A stretch of DNA of 32,890 nucleotides. Source: Deltaproteobacteria bacterium. GTDB lineage: Bacteria > Desulfobacterota > Syntrophia > Syntrophales > UBA8958. The notes beneath the pieces are model-generated. The model saw only the letters and a list, made by a program, of their open reading frames with translations, had not been told where the DNA came from and searched no databases. The stretch is taken from positions 1-32,890 of the forward strand of contig JAPLJZ010000014.1 of NCBI GenBank assembly GCA_026388335.1, read 5' to 3'. Both the position numbers and the translations under genes were made by a program. Positions 23,865 through 30,761 of the stretch are shown in pieces; position 1 is the stretch's first letter, and each line of letters begins with the position of its first letter.

Positions 23865-24073
23865 GAAAATGATTCCTTAATATCATTGAGCGAATACGGA
23901 GCTTGTTCGTCCTCCATCCCTCGTATCGCAGAAGATAAGGAAAAATCTACCCAATCTTTTATCTCCTGTTTTTCTTCCTTTGAGCGAAGATATTGTACAA
24001 AATCCAGGACTTCTACCTGTTTAGATTCTGACAATGCTTCTACATCTTTAATAATCGTCTCTGCTAAACTCAT
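23861..24073 (-). CDS. DUF2281-type antitoxin
   Basis: A 70-residue protein of the DUF2281 type: MSLAETIIKDVEALSESKQV followed by EVLDFVQYLRSKEEKQEI, the family's helical core (SxxxQxEVLDFVxxL). The acidic C-terminus (GMEDEQAPYSLNDIKESF) probably covers the toxin. ATG 24073 is chosen because GGAGG lies seven bases upstream; the frame extends further but without a ribosome site. It overlaps the PemK-like toxin by four bases. No separate convincing promoter is visible upstream, where an attC site begins about 55 bases away. Confidence 0.8.
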   Translation of the reverse strand: MSLAETIIKDVEALSESKQVEVLDFVQYLRSKEEKQEIKDWVDFSLSSAIRGMEDEQAPYSLNDIKESFS

Positions 24074-24127
24074 AATGATACCTCCATTGGTGTTTTTGAG
24101 TATCATAAAATGTGAAATTTTGCGAGC

Positions 24128-24190
24128 ACATAACGAAAAAACCAGCCGGAGGCGGGCGTAGCCTGCCGATCCGCTGGATTGACTTTATGC
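24128..24190 (-). repeat. attC site 4 (after membrane-protein cassette)
   Basis: Reverse-strand order: R'' GCATAAA, L'' ATCCAGCGG, an inner stem GGCAGGC-TAC-GCCCGCC (one G-T type mismatch), L' CCGGCTGG, R' GTTATGT. The arms pair as CCAGC-GG / CCGGCTGG with an unpaired base. R'' complements TTTATGC, one base from this cassette's own 5' boundary GTTATGC at 24763-24769. Length 63 bp. Confidence 0.8.
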
Positions 24191-24191
24191 T

Positions 24192-24716
24192 TTATTTCTG
24201 GAACCAAAGCGCCAACCCCAGCAGTAAAATGTATGTAACGAGATTAGCCCATGCGCATGGCAGAGCCATGTCCCTAAATTTGACCTTGCGTAAGCGGGCA
24301 ATGACTAACGTTTCACTCGACCACGAAACTGCCCCCAGAACTGTAGCAAATGCAAGCGCAATACATGCATTTCGTAACGTCTCCGAGCCAAACTCGCCCT
24401 TGAACCACCAATAGAATAGGCGCTCTCCGACCAGAGGTATAGTTGCCAGATATAGTACCGCACCTAAAGCGGTTGATATGATGTTTCCAATGAAAGATTG
24501 AAAAAGAGTAGAAAGTACTGAGCCGCCAGCCAATTTACGAATAATGATACCTTCGATTAATATTACGATGGGTAGAAGAAATGCTTGCCCCCAAGGCACT
24601 GCCATATAAGGAATAATCGCATCTGCTCGGGCTTCCAACGGGATGCATAGTGCAATTATACCCAGCCCCACCAGTATTTTAGGATTCTTAATCATCGCCT
24701 CAATCCAATGATGCAT
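24192..24716 (-). CDS. Polytopic membrane protein, cassette-encoded, unknown function
   Basis: A hydrophobic protein of up to 174 residues with about four membrane segments (ILVGLGIIALCIPLE, AFLLPIVILIEGIIIRKL, FIGNIISTALGAVLYLATI, and the C-terminal LVTYILLLGLALWF). I do not recognise a family; it recalls uncharacterised proteins seen around predicted inner-membrane sensors. The first ATG (24716) lies within the R' core of the upstream attC (GTTATGC), so the cassette would have no leader; an in-frame ATG at 24695 is preceded closely by GAGG and may be the real start. The stop lies just before the next attC. It is a single-gene cassette. Confidence 0.7.
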   Translation of the reverse strand: MHHWIEAMIKNPKILVGLGIIALCIPLEARADAIIPYMAVPWGQAFLLPIVILIEGIIIRKLAGGSVLSTLFQSFIGNIISTALGAVLYLATIPLVGERLFYWWFKGEFGSETLRNACIALAFATVLGAVSWSSETLVIARLRKVKFRDMALPCAWANLVTYILLLGLALWFQK

Positions 24717-24774
24717 AACGTGGGCATCACCGGGAGCGGTACGCGATCCGGTGGATGCCCACGTTATGCATCAT
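24708..24774 (-). repeat. attC site 5 with extended perfect arms
   Basis: The clearest attC in the window. R'' GCATAAC and R' GTTATGC (core 24713-24769) are exact complements. The palindrome extends outward and inward to perfect 21-bp arms (24708-24728 and 24754-24774), followed by inner arms ACCGG / CCGGT separated from the outer arms by one unpaired base at 24753, the extrahelical base that IntI uses to choose the strand. The central loop is 14 bases. The upstream gene's TGA and the downstream gene's first ATG both lie inside. Confidence 0.9.
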
Positions 24775-25703
24775 TTATATTTCTTTGGGAACCACTCTTT
24801 TCCCGCCAACCACAAAAAGATGTCGATTTCTCTCAGAGAAAATTTTTCAAGCTTGTAAAAGCTTTGGAAGCTCTTGATGATCTGAATAAAGCATTCATAG
24901 TCTTTAAGATCGACTTTGTCGAAACCGTTGAAACTGTCTACTGTTTTATAGTGCAACATCATCTTTTCAACAAATGAATCGAAGATCGGATAGCTGGTGG
25001 GTTTGTGATGACTACAGTACTTTGATGCGAATGAGTAGAAGTTTATCGTTTTTGCCTTAATTGCGATTTGTGCTATGTCGTTGACCAAGGAATAGTCGTT
25101 TACTTCGAGCCGAGCATCGATATCTTTTGCGAGGATGTGCCTGGCTACTGAGTATGTGTCGAAAATATTCGTACTGTAAAAATCATTGAGCGCACTTACT
25201 TTTAACAGCACGTGCTCAATCTTCTTGTTCTCGGGGCACAGACTGTGAAAGAGGAGACCCAAGGAGGCCTCTTGGAGCCGGTAATTTTCTAACCGTTTCC
25301 ACCTGCCTAAATACTCTGCAATGAGGCTTGGGCATGGCGTTAATGGTTTTGACATCGTAACTTTATGTGACATAACGCCTGCTCTCAGTCTCTCAAGTTT
25401 TCCGATGTCCACTTCCTTATCGGCAGTATTGACATCGTTGCCTTGCCCGAGAGACAGAGTCAGTTTGAGTGGCTTTTGCGTTTTGTCGACGATTATTCGG
25501 TCAGCGGTGCGAGACGCCGAATAAATCTGAGCATCGACTGCATGGTCAACGTTCTTGTAATGCCCTTTCTCTACATTGCGCCGGTGAGACTCGGTGCCGT
25601 AGAAATCAGGATACTTAACCTTGATGATCTCTCGGATCTGCCGAGGAGTCATGCCTTCTGGATGCATCCGCAAAATTTGTCTAATCAGGGCAACAAAACT
25701 CAA
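24771..25703 (-). CDS. HTH-domain cassette protein of unknown function (candidate defence gene)
   Basis: A 310-residue protein with at least two domains. Residues about 1-70 (VALIRQILRMHPEGMTPRQI, REIIKVKYPDFYG, DAQIYSASR) look like a winged helix-turn-helix of HARE-HTH type. A charged linker follows. Residues about 170-310 contain NDFYSTNIFDTYSVARHIL, INFYSFASKYCSHHKPTSYP, IFDSFVEKMMLHY and FSLREIDIFLWLAGKEWFP, a helical domain I have seen only in uncharacterised proteins, with conserved-looking KYCSHH and YPIFDSFV motifs. The start is TTG 25703, supported by GAGGAG six bases upstream. The stop lies inside the downstream attC. Nucleic-acid binding is inferred from the HTH; a phage-defence role is a hypothesis based on domain style and cassette setting. 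Confidence 0.7.
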   Translation of the reverse strand: MSFVALIRQILRMHPEGMTPRQIREIIKVKYPDFYGTESHRRNVEKGHYKNVDHAVDAQIYSASRTADRIIVDKTQKPLKLTLSLGQGNDVNTADKEVDIGKLERLRAGVMSHKVTMSKPLTPCPSLIAEYLGRWKRLENYRLQEASLGLLFHSLCPENKKIEHVLLKVSALNDFYSTNIFDTYSVARHILAKDIDARLEVNDYSLVNDIAQIAIKAKTINFYSFASKYCSHHKPTSYPIFDSFVEKMMLHYKTVDSFNGFDKVDLKDYECFIQIIKSFQSFYKLEKFSLREIDIFLWLAGKEWFPKKYK

Positions 25704-25723
25704 GCACTTCTCCTCATTTCAAG

Positions 25724-25768
25724 GCATAATGGTGAGTTGCGCGTAGCGCGGCGGCAACAATTTAATAC
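25724..25768 (-). repeat. Degenerate attC-like site at array edge
   Basis: On the reverse strand GTATTAA, then GTTGCCGCCGCGCTACGCGCAAC (a hairpin with GTTG/CAAC ends and GCG stems, here given as two halves GTTGCCGCCGCG and CTACGCGCAAC), then ATTATGC. ATTATGC is one base from GTTATGC, the boundary expected for the HTH cassette. It is weaker than the other sites and may be a decayed attC or the old attI-side junction. Confidence 0.35.
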
Positions 25769-25915
25769 ACGAACAACTATGATTAACCCAACTGCCGGAT
25801 TACCGTGCTATATATTCAAAAACATTTCAAGTATTATCATCGGGAATTCTACTGGACCTTCGTGCTGGATCTGTAATATCGGATTAGACGTAATATATCT
25901 ATTTTGATGCAAGCC

Positions 25916-27349
25916 TTACAAGTTGCGTCTGAATCTTTCCGCCGTCTTCATGTTTATTAGAAAGGCAGTTATTTCCTCTTTTGGAATGGCTTTGAGGAGG
26001 AAAATACAGGCTGCGTAAAGGCACAGCGACACCGGAAGATTTATGAACGGAGGGAAGTATCCCATCAAAGAGTAGAGAAGAACCCCCAAAATGGCGTTCG
26101 CCAGGGCGACCTTTGCCCACCGATTCCACCTGATGACGTTTCCGAAATACTTGATTACGAAATAACCCGTCACGGACAAAAGAAAGATTTCACAAACGAG
26201 GGCCGTCACGGCGGACCCGAAGGACGAATAGCGGGGGATCAGTAAGTAATTCAGGGCGATACTGATGATCGCACCGGCGGCGGTGTCCCAGTAGGCAAAA
26301 TGGACGAAGCCGGTGGAGACCGCAAGGGAGGTGAAGAACAGGGAATAAAAGATCAGCACTCCCACCCAGGCGAGAACATTGAGGACGGGGGCCGAGGCGG
26401 TAAAGTTTTTTCCATAGAGGAGAGCGATCAGGTCATGGGAAATAAAGGGACAGATCAGGGCGCAAGGGACAAGCAATATGGCTAATATCTCGATAGTAGA
26501 GGAAAATTCCGCCCGCAGATTCTCCTTTTCCGCGATGATCTTGGCGGAATAAATGGGGATTAAGGGGCCTACAATCATCGACGCGGCCATCGCCGCTAAT
26601 TCGATAAACTTGTAAGCGGCATTGAAAATGGCCACGTCGTGGTCCGATTTCATGCTTTGGAGCATAAAGATGGCGGCGCGGCCGCCGACGATGGCAAAAA
26701 AAGAAGAAACGCCCAGGGGGGCGGCGATCTTCAGGATTTTCAGGATCATTTCCCGGTTTATGGAAAAGACAGGCTTCAACAACTTGTGGGAGGCCGTGTA
26801 GGCGACGGCGAAATAGATGATGTTGGCCAGGCAGTATGAAACAATCAGCCAGAATAGTGAGCCCTTTAATATAAAAACCGCCAGGGACAGGGCGATGTAA
26901 CTGAGGCCGTAGGCGAAGGAGGGATAGGTCGAAAACCAGGGGTGTTCAAAGACCTGATACACCGGCTCAAAAAACCGGGAGGCTAAAAATGGCAGGGCAA
27001 AGGCGCCGATAACAAGGGAGAAAAGGAAATCGTTCCTCATCTGATAGGCCACAATGATCGCGGCGGCAGCGACCACCAGGCTGATCACCAGGCGCAGGAA
27101 CAGATAATTGCCCCAGTAAACGGGGGCCGCTTCCTGAAGTTGGGCGATGTCCTTTCCCAGGACCTGCGACATGCCGAAATCAGCGACGGCAACGGCAACG
27201 GCGAGAAAGGCCAGGACGAATGAATATTGGCCGAAGAGATCCGTGCCCCCCAGGCGGGCAATAAAAATGAAGACGAAGAAATTGGCGCCGAAACTGACGA
27301 CTTTCCCGATGCCCTGGGCGACGACGTTGATCAGATAGCTCTTCAGCAT
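25916..27349 (-). CDS. Polysaccharide flippase (Wzx-like, MATE/MOP superfamily)
   Basis: A 477-residue membrane protein with 12-14 predicted helices. The start SYLINVVAQGIGKVVSFGAN followed by FFVFIFIARLGGTDLFGQYS is the typical first-helix pattern of Wzx/RfbX-type O-antigen and exopolysaccharide translocases, with SFVLAFLAVAVAVADFGMSQ in helix 2-3. It moves undecaprenyl-linked repeat units across the inner membrane. Its ATG shares one base with the TGA of the upstream aminotransferase gene, so translation is coupled. It is the last gene of the glycan operon; beyond its stop the cassette array begins after about 150 bases. The identity of the glycan is unknown. Confidence 0.87.
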   Translation of the reverse strand: MLKSYLINVVAQGIGKVVSFGANFFVFIFIARLGGTDLFGQYSFVLAFLAVAVAVADFGMSQVLGKDIAQLQEAAPVYWGNYLFLRLVISLVVAAAAIIVAYQMRNDFLFSLVIGAFALPFLASRFFEPVYQVFEHPWFSTYPSFAYGLSYIALSLAVFILKGSLFWLIVSYCLANIIYFAVAYTASHKLLKPVFSINREMILKILKIAAPLGVSSFFAIVGGRAAIFMLQSMKSDHDVAIFNAAYKFIELAAMAASMIVGPLIPIYSAKIIAEKENLRAEFSSTIEILAILLVPCALICPFISHDLIALLYGKNFTASAPVLNVLAWVGVLIFYSLFFTSLAVSTGFVHFAYWDTAAGAIISIALNYLLIPRYSSFGSAVTALVCEIFLLSVTGYFVIKYFGNVIRWNRWAKVALANAILGVLLYSLMGYFPPFINLPVSLCLYAACIFLLKAIPKEEITAFLINMKTAERFRRNL

Positions 27350-28584
27350 CAGCTGGAGGCAGCTCTTAACACCTTGTCAAAGGCGGTGATGACATCCTGC
27401 ACATCCTTTTCCGAAAGGGCGGGAGAGATGGGCAGGGAGATGGTCCGGGCCCCGATCCACTCGGAGTTGGGAAAGTCGCCCTTATGCCATCTGAACGTCT
27501 TGCGGTAGAAGGGATGGAGATGCACGGGGATGTAATGGACGCCCACGCCGATGCCTTCCGCCGTCAGGGCGTCGAGCACCCAGTCCCGCGATTTGCCTAT
27601 GTGGTCGATATCGATCAGGGGGGTGTATAGATGGTAGGCGTGTCTCGTATCCGGTTCCGGCGGGGCGGGAAGGATACAGGGAAGGTGGGCGAAGCTATCG
27701 TTGTATCGCTTCCATATTGCCGCCCGCCGTAGCCAGTTCTCCTCCACCCGCCGGAGCTGGTGAATCCCGAGGGAGGCTTGCAGATCCATCATATTGTATT
27801 TGAAGCCGGCGAAGGCAACCTCATAGTGACGGTAGCCGGCGTCGGAAAACCGCTTCCAGGCGTCCTTGTTCATACCGTGGAGGGCCAGCATCTTGATGCG
27901 GTTGGCCGTCCGGTCGTCGTCCGTGATGACCATACCGCCCTCGCCGGTGGTCATGTTCTTGGTGATATAAAAGCTGAAGCAGCCCATGTCGCCGTCCGTT
28001 CCCGCCTTCCTGCCCTTGTACTGGGTTTCGATGGCGTGGGCGCAATCCTCGATGACCATCAGGTCATAGCTTCTGGCAAGGTCGAGGATCGGGTCCATGT
28101 CGCAACTGCGGCCGGCAAAGTGGACAACAAGAATGGCCTTGGTTTTGGCGGTGATCTTTTCTTCAATCTGAGCGGGAGAGATGTTCATCGTATCCCGGTC
28201 ACAGTCCACCAGGACCGGGGTGGCGCCGCAATGGATGATCGAATTGACGGTGGCGCAGAAGGTCATAGGCGTGGTGATGACTTCATCTCCCGTCCTTACG
28301 CCTGTTGCGAGCATGGAGAGGTGCAGCGCCGCCGTACAGGAATGAACGGCCATGGCGTGACGTTTGCCTTTGTAAGCGGCAAAATCGTTTTCGAACTGAT
28401 GGGCTCGTGGTCCCGTGCCGATCCAGCCGCTCCGCAGGCACTGGACAACCTCGGTGATCTCTTCTTCACAAATCTGGGGGGCTCCGAAGACGAGAAATTC
28501 CTCTTTAGGGCGAACCGGGCTTCCCCCTTCCAGGGCGAGTTGGGTTTTCCTCTTACCTTGACGACGCGGCTTTAAGTTCTTCAT
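27349..28584 (-). CDS. DegT/DnrJ/EryC1/StrS-family sugar aminotransferase
   Basis: A 411-residue PLP enzyme of the sugar 3- or 4-aminotransferase class, which converts keto-sugar nucleotides to amino sugars. Active-site elements are HSCTAALHLSMLATGV near residue 81, VIEDCAHAIETQYKG with the Asp180 that holds the pyridine nitrogen, and FSFYITKNMTTGEGGMV with the PLP lysine Lys209. ATG 28584 has GGGAGG seven bases upstream and overlaps the end of the GT2 gene by 32 bases. The product suggests that the exported glycan contains an amino-deoxy sugar such as those in the perosamine, bacillosamine or QuiNAc-type routes; which one cannot be told. Confidence 0.9.
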   Translation of the reverse strand: MKNLKPRRQGKRKTQLALEGGSPVRPKEEFLVFGAPQICEEEITEVVQCLRSGWIGTGPRAHQFENDFAAYKGKRHAMAVHSCTAALHLSMLATGVRTGDEVITTPMTFCATVNSIIHCGATPVLVDCDRDTMNISPAQIEEKITAKTKAILVVHFAGRSCDMDPILDLARSYDLMVIEDCAHAIETQYKGRKAGTDGDMGCFSFYITKNMTTGEGGMVITDDDRTANRIKMLALHGMNKDAWKRFSDAGYRHYEVAFAGFKYNMMDLQASLGIHQLRRVEENWLRRAAIWKRYNDSFAHLPCILPAPPEPDTRHAYHLYTPLIDIDHIGKSRDWVLDALTAEGIGVGVHYIPVHLHPFYRKTFRWHKGDFPNSEWIGARTISLPISPALSEKDVQDVITAFDKVLRAASS

Positions 28585-29512
28585 TGATGGCCTCCCTTCG
28601 GAAAGAAGCGTAGAGCTTCCAGTAGAGAAATTTGGCTAAGTCACCGTTTTTATCGATGGACCAACGAGCCAGCTTCAGGAGCAGCGGGCGGGTATAACGA
28701 TTGATCAACAGGTCTCCCAGTATATAATAGGCCCTCTTCATGGGGTCGCTGGTCAGGTGAAAGCCAAAGGGGACGAGGATCCTTTCGAGATGGGGAAACT
28801 TGAGATACCAGCGGGCAAGGGCCTTCCCGTCCTTCTTGGCGGCATTGAGATATTCCGTCTCTTCGAGGTGGTGGTAATGATAACCGAGGGCTGCGGGGTT
28901 ATAGATTATTTTCAGGCCGTGGTGGGACAATCGCTCCGAGAGTTCCAGATCCTCGTGATAACGGATGCCTTCTTCAAAGAGGCCGTATTTCAATAAGAAA
29001 GAGCGTTTCACGGAAACATTACAGGTATAGAAGGCCCTCCAGTCGAGTTCCTTTTTCCCTTGCCACTGGTCATAGTCGGCGTCAAGGTGCAAGGCGGCAA
29101 AAAAGGACGGCGGCACCTCCGGCGAGATGGTCATTCTGCCGAGAATGGCAATATTTTCCTCAGGATACTGATCATGGGATAGTTTATGCTGACGGAGCAG
29201 GTCGGGGACGGCGATGGTGTCGTCGTTGATGATCAGGAGCAGTCTCCCCTTTGCCGACGTGATGCCCCTGTTTCTTGCCGCGTTGGCCCCCGCGTTGGGC
29301 TGAAAAAGGTACACGACGGAACAGGTCGCTTTTTGGGCAAAGGCTTCGGTTACCGCCCTGGTCCGATCAGCAGAGCCGTCGTCGCAGACGACAATCTCGT
29401 AGGCTTCGGAAGGCATGGTCTGGGTGATCAGAGCGGCGAGGCACCGCTCCAGGATGGCGCACCGATTGTAACTGGGGATGATCACGGAGATTTCAAATTC
29501 GGAAGCTTCCAT
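28553..29512 (-). CDS. Family 2 glycosyltransferase
   Basis: A 319-residue GT-A enzyme. It begins ISVIIPSYNRCAILERCLAA, has the donor loop VVCDDGSADRTRAV, the metal-binding IINDDTIAVPDLL (DDT in place of DxD), GANAARNRGITSAKGRLLLI and the acceptor-side FEEGIRYHEDLELSERL with its ED pair. These are typical of cytoplasmic, membrane-associated transferases that extend lipid-linked oligosaccharides. Start ATG 29512 comes three bases after the upstream gene's stop; its ribosome site AGAGGG belongs to a palindromic repeat element. Sugar specificity is unknown. Confidence 0.9.
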   Translation of the reverse strand: MEASEFEISVIIPSYNRCAILERCLAALITQTMPSEAYEIVVCDDGSADRTRAVTEAFAQKATCSVVYLFQPNAGANAARNRGITSAKGRLLLIINDDTIAVPDLLRQHKLSHDQYPEENIAILGRMTISPEVPPSFFAALHLDADYDQWQGKKELDWRAFYTCNVSVKRSFLLKYGLFEEGIRYHEDLELSERLSHHGLKIIYNPAALGYHYHHLEETEYLNAAKKDGKALARWYLKFPHLERILVPFGFHLTSDPMKRAYYILGDLLINRYTRPLLLKLARWSIDKNGDLAKFLYWKLYASFRREAINEELKAASSR

Positions 29513-29515
29513 ATT

Positions 29516-30685
29516 TTATTCCCTCTCCCTTTTTTCCCCTCCCGCAAGGGGAGGGGGAATAAGGGGTTTTGCGAGGTCGTCGATTATTTCCAGCATTTTT
29601 TCTGCGGTATGCTTCCAGGTAAAGAGCTTCGCCCGTTCCAGACCCCTGCTTGCCATTAACGATCTTCGCGTGGGATCGGTAAGGACGGCAACGATGGCGG
29701 CGGCGATCTCCCGGGGGTCAAGGGGGTCGATCAGTATCCCCGTGTCGCCGACAACCTCCGGTAATGACGTTGTATTTGATGTAACCACCGGGCAGCCGCA
29801 GGCCATCGCCTCCAGGCAGGGCAGGCCGAAACCCTCAAAAAGAGAAGGATACACAAAGACATCCGCCCGGCCATAGGCAAGGGGCAGGTGCTGGTCAGGC
29901 AGATAGCCCGTAAAAACGATATCTTGATAAAAGGGCGAGGAATTGATCATCTCCATATCCGAGGCGGGCAGGTAGTCGCGGCGCCCCACGATGACCAGTT
30001 GGTGTTCAAACTTTCCGTCCTTTTTGATCCTGTTGAAGGCGTCGATGAGGATATGGAGATTCTTCCTTCTGTTCAGCCGCCCGATATAAAGAATAAAGGC
30101 CTTGTTGATTCCATAACTGCTTAGAATATTTGCCGCCTCTTCCTGTTCTTCCCCGTCCGACAGGGGTTTGAAGGCCGGATTGACGCCGTTGTAACCGACA
30201 ACGATCTTTTCCGGCGCCGCCCCGTATAATTCCACCATGTCCTGCTTGGAAAACTCCGAGACCGTCAGGATCCGGTCCGCCCTTCTGATATAGAAGGGTA
30301 TGAGTAGCCGGTCTTTCACCCGTTCAAAGGTAGTAAAGCAATCGGGCAGGTGTTCGAAGGAAAGATCGTGAACGGTCATGATCAGCTTCCCCCGGTAAAA
30401 GGGAGGGCCGTAGTAATTGACGTGCAGGATATCGATATCGTTCCGGAAGGTCTGCCTGCCCAGACGAAACATCCGCTCCAGGGGAGAGCCGTTCCCGAGA
30501 TAGGATAGAGAGGCATTTTTGTGAGCGCGGAAGCGGTCATGATAGGGATAATTTTCCCTGGTGATGTATAAAATGTAGTCATTTCGGGAATCTATGGCCA
30601 GCAGGGATTCCACGAGGTTTCTCATGTAGGTGCAGTTTCCCGTACCTTCCCGCTCGGCCAAGTGAAAATCGATGCCAATTTTCAT
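29516..30685 (-). CDS. Family 4 glycosyltransferase with repeat-encoded tail
   Basis: A 389-residue GT-B enzyme. The N-terminal half starts MKIGIDFHLAEREGTGNCTY; the C-terminal donor-binding half has LYIGRLNRRKNLHILIDAF, VFTGYLPDQHLPLAYGRADV, FVYPSLFEGFGLPCLEAMAC with the conserved E(x)7E motif, and GDTGILIDPLDPREIAAAI, as in mannosyl- and other GT4 transferases. The final residues, IPPPLAGGEKRERE, are encoded by a palindromic repeat (29536-29555 and flanks) and look like an extension added when that element inserted near the stop codon. It belongs to the glycan operon, 76 bases downstream of another GT4 gene. Acceptor unknown. Confidence 0.9.
   Translation of the reverse strand: MKIGIDFHLAEREGTGNCTYMRNLVESLLAIDSRNDYILYITRENYPYHDRFRAHKNASLSYLGNGSPLERMFRLGRQTFRNDIDILHVNYYGPPFYRGKLIMTVHDLSFEHLPDCFTTFERVKDRLLIPFYIRRADRILTVSEFSKQDMVELYGAAPEKIVVGYNGVNPAFKPLSDGEEQEEAANILSSYGINKAFILYIGRLNRRKNLHILIDAFNRIKKDGKFEHQLVIVGRRDYLPASDMEMINSSPFYQDIVFTGYLPDQHLPLAYGRADVFVYPSLFEGFGLPCLEAMACGCPVVTSNTTSLPEVVGDTGILIDPLDPREIAAAIVAVLTDPTRRSLMASRGLERAKLFTWKHTAEKMLEIIDDLAKPLIPPPLAGGEKRERE
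29536..29555. repeat. Palindromic repeat inside a GT4 gene's 3' end
   Basis: CCCCTCCC-GCAA-GGGGAGGG, an 8-bp perfect stem with a four-base loop. It encodes part of the upstream glycosyltransferase's C-terminus on the reverse strand and its flank supplies the ribosome site of the next gene. A related element lies at 30724-30744. Confidence 0.7.
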
Positions 30686-30723
30686 GCCTACCGCCCTTCA
30701 AAAAATGTTCTTCAAATTTATCT

Positions 30724-30744
30724 CCTCCCCCTTCAAGGGGGAGG
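30724..30744. repeat. Palindromic hairpin between the two GT4 genes
   Basis: CCTCCCCC-TTCAA-GGGGGAGG, 8 bp (10 with the AA/TT pairs). Similar in composition to 29536-29555 and probably of the same dispersed family. It occupies the 76-base gap between two same-strand genes and could stabilise or end the transcript; no T-run follows directly. Confidence 0.65.
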
Positions 30745-30761
30745 GTGTTTTATGGCTTATC

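Larger units (their letters stand above)
18516..25768 (-). mobile_element. Integron cassette array without integrase (CALIN)
   Basis: This 7-kb block has single-gene or two-gene units, all on the reverse strand, each followed by a 57-70 bp imperfect palindrome with attC anatomy, and with unrelated functions (HTH protein, membrane protein, two toxin-antitoxin pairs, DUF1697, flavin reductase). For each cassette the 5' boundary heptamer and the R'' of its own attC agree at six or seven of seven bases, as the circular-cassette model predicts. No tyrosine recombinase of IntI type is in the window. The block also carries an IS110 insertion and a rearranged distal end. Chromosomal glycan genes border both sides. 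Confidence 0.82.

Noticed and set aside
24708-24774. Strong hairpin read as a transcription terminator
   Set aside because: No T-run follows on either strand, and the R''/R' heptamers, unpaired base and array context fit attC better.
25855-25865. AATTCTACTGG shared with the palindrome at 21849-21890
   Set aside because: An 11-base match in a 33-kb AT-rich setting is expected by chance, and no longer match surrounds it.
25443-25907. Plus-strand open frame overlapping the HTH cassette gene
   Set aside because: It runs antisense through the gene start and across an attC-like site, with no plausible start or motif.
27760-28575. 271-codon plus-strand frame opposite the aminotransferase
   Set aside because: It is fully antisense to a clear DegT/StrS gene, with low-complexity VHVAT/DDH runs and no ribosome site.
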